NCBI GenBank assembly: GCA_024638345.1
Contig: JAHEKL010000036.1
Coordinates: forward strand, 1 to 14,892
Reading direction: 5' to 3'
From: Gammaproteobacteria bacterium
Lineage (GTDB): Bacteria > Gemmatimonadota > Gemmatimonadetes > Longimicrobiales > Gaopeijiaceae
DNA length: 14,892 nucleotides
Below the pieces are notes generated by a model. The model was not told where the DNA came from. It ran no database searches and worked only from the letters and a program-made list of their open reading frames with translations. Position numbers and translations under genes: made by a program. Position 1 is the first letter of the stretch. The number at the start of each line of letters is the position of its first letter. Positions 14,701 through 14,892 of the stretch are shown piece after piece.

Positions 14701-14892
14701 TATCACCGCGAGCTGCCTGACCCGCCCGACCGGTGGACCTTCGATCCCTACCTGTGGCTTTCTCTCAGTGCATTGCTGCTGTGCCGGTCCGGGAAAGGAA
14801 CCAGAGCGCTGGAAGAGCTGGCGCGGCACGAGCGCCGGCTAGAGCGCGGATTCGAAACCGCATGGATGCGCGTAAGACTGCTGCGACTGAAG
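11719..14892 (+). CDS. BTAD/SARP-type STAND (AAA) ATPase transcriptional regulator with C-terminal helical repeats (partial, runs off the right edge)
   Basis: Read from ATG 11719, the frame stays open for 1058 codons to the last base of the window with no stop. Residues about 13-100 resemble the winged-helix domain of SARP/AfsR regulators (VRVLVFGGPKLFL, then GVASLLWNRGTDSQVRRRLSQ and LKLRSHVRTDLDTF). Residues about 105-245 are a BTAD-like helical domain (EALRALRRGLL, LAVTAARTLLELEPDNETAL). A linker LIGRVREVRRL (263-273) leads to a P-loop ATPase: Walker A GRRGVGKT (291-298, K297) and Walker B LVLFIDALE (396-404, D401). Residues about 640 onward are amphipathic helical pairs in TPR style, e.g. 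NLGAWYLDTGEYEAAGRAFERA. Such proteins are ATP-switched activators of metabolic or biosynthetic genes. The Shine-Dalgarno is weak. GC content is lower than on the left. The C-terminus is not in the window. Confidence 0.85.
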   Translation, partial: MNTPSDSEVPPGVRVLVFGGPKLFLADTSVSLSPQQGAFLGILASAGPSGISRTGVASLLWNRGTDSQVRRRLSQLVYSLKVKLVTSPVESDTGSLKLRSHVRTDLDTFNRHLRDHDLAEALRALRRGLLSALPHLPTEEMEEWVAARHRRLRSRLCFAASSGLEAAQASADWPLAVTAARTLLELEPDNETALQGLIEACVLSDRPEDGVAASRSFYQLRLGSDFDWQPTPRTSALLASAETGLNPRVRAYGLVAPGGPKKLIGRVREVRRLRALLQADQEGLRVIRVVGRRGVGKTRFVRTVLEPIALDGTLVFSTECAEFLERMSFGAIVRLVTTAEACHWGHTLSLNFPHLLQDGKVTCSPKLSKNRHLPPNFAQWEAVRRDLEFLSESHKLVLFIDALEFIDDESLWFLSHLQQVWKRGSLSLVLAYRPEALAAGTPPYRWLFGPSGSRSDTAEVKLDPLGPDDIRKILLSRLQEMRGNTGGACDDQSLDWVHNVAGFSEGIPLVALEFLRWERDGGRESGPMPESLRCLLEKELRDLGSIGLKALKCAALAECPIPPSALADACNIAVDNLQPVLEETYRRHLLKSGTCGVSVATDFVRTAVLGIMSEAARMMIHRDLAASLLKVGDPGLSAQIARHLMAAGERTQAVPFVIRAARQAAEAGSWKSARVLLELCVDGALPRGQAGPLYSLLARALVLDGDYDRAERTWRLAQGAFAADNDSEKATQCRLEALRARLLGDQRDLDGLQLEVRRLLADAIDLGLPRLSAECWELEVRIADAASRPQAVRRLTSAARRSLGVRDKSAFIQLLSICSIDAVYGEPSSAAQIADRAFEAAADGGNLEESLRALNWKLIALYQQAQLNLPEGRKARSMAVDIAASSQSIEQRFQLEANLGAWYLDTGEYEAAGRAFERASARLKSAVVPHLRRNLLLNQAQLALEEGDALAARAKFRRSLELGAVAPYHSARCVAFAGLGVCALRLGDVSEALEYHRELPDPPDRWTFDPYLWLSLSALLLCRSGKGTRALEELARHERRLERGFETAWMRVRLLRLK

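Noticed and set aside
12478..14829. Several 60-160-codon minus-strand and off-phase frames at the right end
   Set aside because: All lie within the uninterrupted frame from 11719, which has Walker A and B motifs and helical repeats.
1..14892. Defence system, toxin-antitoxin pair, prophage or transposon
   Set aside because: No gene shows nuclease, reverse transcriptase, transposase, integrase or toxin motifs, and no terminal repeats were seen. The P-loop regulator at the right end resembles SARP/STAND transcription factors rather than a defence NTPase, although its C-terminus is unseen.

Overview
This is a gene-dense, GC-rich bacterial window from a Gram-negative (diderm) organism. It encodes predicted outer-membrane and surface proteins, twin-arginine-exported enzymes and a periplasm-facing lipoprotein. 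The mix of a carboxypeptidase-regulatory/plug-like secreted protein, an LA_2272-type surface-repeat protein and Tat-exported phosphohydrolases would suit Gemmatimonadota or a relative. That placement is an inference from gene flavour only. I see no rRNA, tRNA, CRISPR array, integrase, transposase or complete mobile element.

Layout, left to right. At the left edge is the first part of a membrane protein on the minus strand (1-69). A rightward phosphorus-scavenging cluster follows: a PhoD-type phosphatase/phosphodiesterase (191-1564), a phosphonoacetate-hydrolase-like enzyme of the alkaline phosphatase superfamily (1605-2837), both with Tat signals, and a DUF1569/DinB-fold protein (2869-3315). 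A PqiA-like inner-membrane protein (3451-4044) converges, 7 bp apart, on a secreted creatininase-family protein with altered metal-ligand positions (4052-4843, minus). Divergent from that are a carboxypeptidase-regulatory plus plug-like protein (4976-5815) and an LA_2272-type repeat protein (5954-6493). Next come two probably coupled pairs: an HTH/zinc-ribbon/membrane-anchor protein with an HD phosphohydrolase (6599-7977), and a DsbA-like thioredoxin-fold lipoprotein overlapping an outer-membrane beta-barrel gene (8079-9381). A TetR regulator with a long acidic Glu-Pro tail (9402-10673, minus) converges on the barrel gene.

The last third is different in texture. From the TetR promoter rightwards the GC content drops visibly and codons such as ata, tta, cta and aga become common. 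This part holds an AraC-type regulator (10837-11649). It also holds a very long open frame that starts at 11719 and runs off the right end without a stop (1058 codons seen). That frame encodes a BTAD/SARP-type DNA-binding, STAND/AAA ATPase and helical-repeat (TPR-like) regulator. The pair looks like a transferred regulatory module whose targets probably lie beyond the right edge.

How the genes may work together: the first cluster would release phosphate from organic phosphoesters, and possibly phosphonates, outside the cytoplasm. The middle genes are mostly envelope proteins. The HTH/zinc-ribbon/TM plus HD pair looks like a membrane-tethered regulatory or nucleotide-hydrolysis unit of unknown purpose. 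No defence or toxin system is convincingly present. The features most worth a second look are the Tat-exported phosphonoacetate-hydrolase-like enzyme, the divergent creatininase-family protein, the HTH/zinc-ribbon/HD pair, the tailed TetR with its repeat-rich promoter, and the large regulator at the right edge.
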